A stretch of DNA of 64,000 bases from Vibrio sinaloensis. GTDB taxonomy: Bacteria > Pseudomonadota > Gammaproteobacteria > Enterobacterales > Vibrionaceae. Shown here piece by piece: positions 63,633 to 64,000 of the stretch; position 1 is the first letter of the stretch, and every line of letters begins with the position of its first letter. The translations under genes were made by a program, and so were the position numbers. The notes under the pieces are model-generated. The model saw only the letters and a list, made by a program, of their open reading frames with translations, had not been told where the DNA came from and did no database searches. The DNA lies in contig NZ_CP096199.1 of assembly GCF_023195835.1 (NCBI RefSeq), positions 2,294,001-2,358,000 of the forward strand, in the 5' to 3' direction.

Positions 63633-64000
63633 TTATTTAAACGTACGTTGGCGAACCTTCTCAAGCTTGTTCAGGATAGTATCGATACGATCCGGATGAA
63701 CCATAAACTCTTGGAAGCCCTTCATCCCTTCTTTTGCCATCGCAGGATCGGTATCTCGGTCGTAGAACTGAGCGGTACCACCCGCCGTTGCCAGCATTTC
63801 AACCCCTTTATCTAGGAAAGGATCCGCTTTCGCTTTGGCTTTATTGTTGGTTGGAATTTGCAGCAACATTTCGTTGATCAGCTGCTGGTTTTCAGCGCGA
63901 GCGACAAATTCTAGGAACTTACGTGCGTCCTCTTTGTTTTTCGCTTTCGATGGAATATGAATGGTATCCATCGGTGCATCTTCCGCCATTGGGATTGCAG
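63633..64000 (-). CDS. Sugar ABC transporter substrate-binding protein, C-terminal part (cut by window edge)
   Basis: The frame is open to the window end, so the N-terminus and signal peptide lie beyond. The visible 122 residues, ending FQEFMVHPDRIDTILNKLEKVRQRTFK in outline, have the helical C-terminal lobe of type I sugar-binding proteins (KEDARKFLEFVARAENQQLINEM and TDPAMAKEGMKGFQEFM). Being in the same direction as lacZ and the alpha-galactosidase, it suggests an import system for galactosides. The rest of the transporter lies outside the window. Confidence 0.8.
   Translation of the reverse strand, partial: AIPMAEDAPMDTIHIPSKAKNKEDARKFLEFVARAENQQLINEMLLQIPTNNKAKAKADPFLDKGVEMLATAGGTAQFYDRDTDPAMAKEGMKGFQEFMVHPDRIDTILNKLEKVRQRTFK

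Overview
The window reads as a conserved stretch of a Vibrio chromosome, probably the large one. The reasons are: PstC and PstA with big extra soluble domains, ppk-ppx beside phoBR, an OxyR2/Prx2 pair with the Vibrio-type Glu before the sensing cysteine, an ERIC-like repeat, and a complete galETKM operon. It contains no tRNA, rRNA, insertion sequence, prophage or CRISPR array. Coding density is high, and both outermost genes are cut by the window edges.

Layout. 1-1.2 kb: tail of a LysR regulator and a small outer-membrane protein. 1.2-13.7 kb: phosphate region, with pstC-pstA-pstB-phoU (minus), ppk-ppx (plus) and phoB-phoR-pstS (minus). Two good Pho boxes, each with a correctly spaced -10, drive pstC and phoB. 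13.8-16.6 kb: rdgC, then trhP coupled to a YfhL-type ferredoxin. 16.6-19 kb: a short-Q-loop cytochrome bd oxidase with HexR-like and FNR sites upstream. 19.2-21.1 kb: mepA, a DUF1904 gene and an unknown exported protein. 21.1-27.1 kb: queA-tgt-yajC-secD-secF, with an ERIC-like element and a second inverted repeat inserted between queA and tgt. 27.5-29.6 kb: a CBS-domain protein, then a diguanylate cyclase translationally coupled to a periplasmic SUOX-like protein.

29.8-33 kb: aceB and aceA (glyoxylate shunt) behind a complex promoter region. 33.5-35.3 kb: divergent oxyR2/prx2. 35.6-36.6 kb: dapD. 36.9-41.1 kb: glpK-glpR-glpD without glpF. 41.2-43.2 kb: nnrS and a gamma-glutamylcyclotransferase-fold protein.

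43.3-64 kb: a galactoside and glycoside utilisation region. It holds galR, an aldo/keto reductase with a divergent LysR regulator, and a GPH transporter with a cytoplasmic GH-A glycosidase facing a divergent LacI regulator with TTAGCTAA operators. Then come galE-galT-galK-galM under GalR operators. An inserted detoxification-type block follows (TetR, metallo-beta-lactamase-fold lipoprotein, MATE pump). Last is an operon running from a sugar-binding protein (cut by the edge) through lacZ to a GH36 alpha-galactosidase.

How it fits together. PhoBR senses phosphate and drives Pst import, and Ppk/Ppx turn over polyphosphate. The lacZ and alpha-galactosidase products release galactose that the Leloir genes convert to UDP-glucose, under the GalR encoded 10 kb away. 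A 15-bp HexR-like site occurs both before aceB and before the bd oxidase, suggesting that sugar status tunes both the glyoxylate shunt and a terminal oxidase. No wholly unprecedented system is evident. The most unusual items are the operator arrays, the SUOX-like/diguanylate cyclase pair, the TetR/MBL module and the cytoplasmic glycosidase/GPH module.
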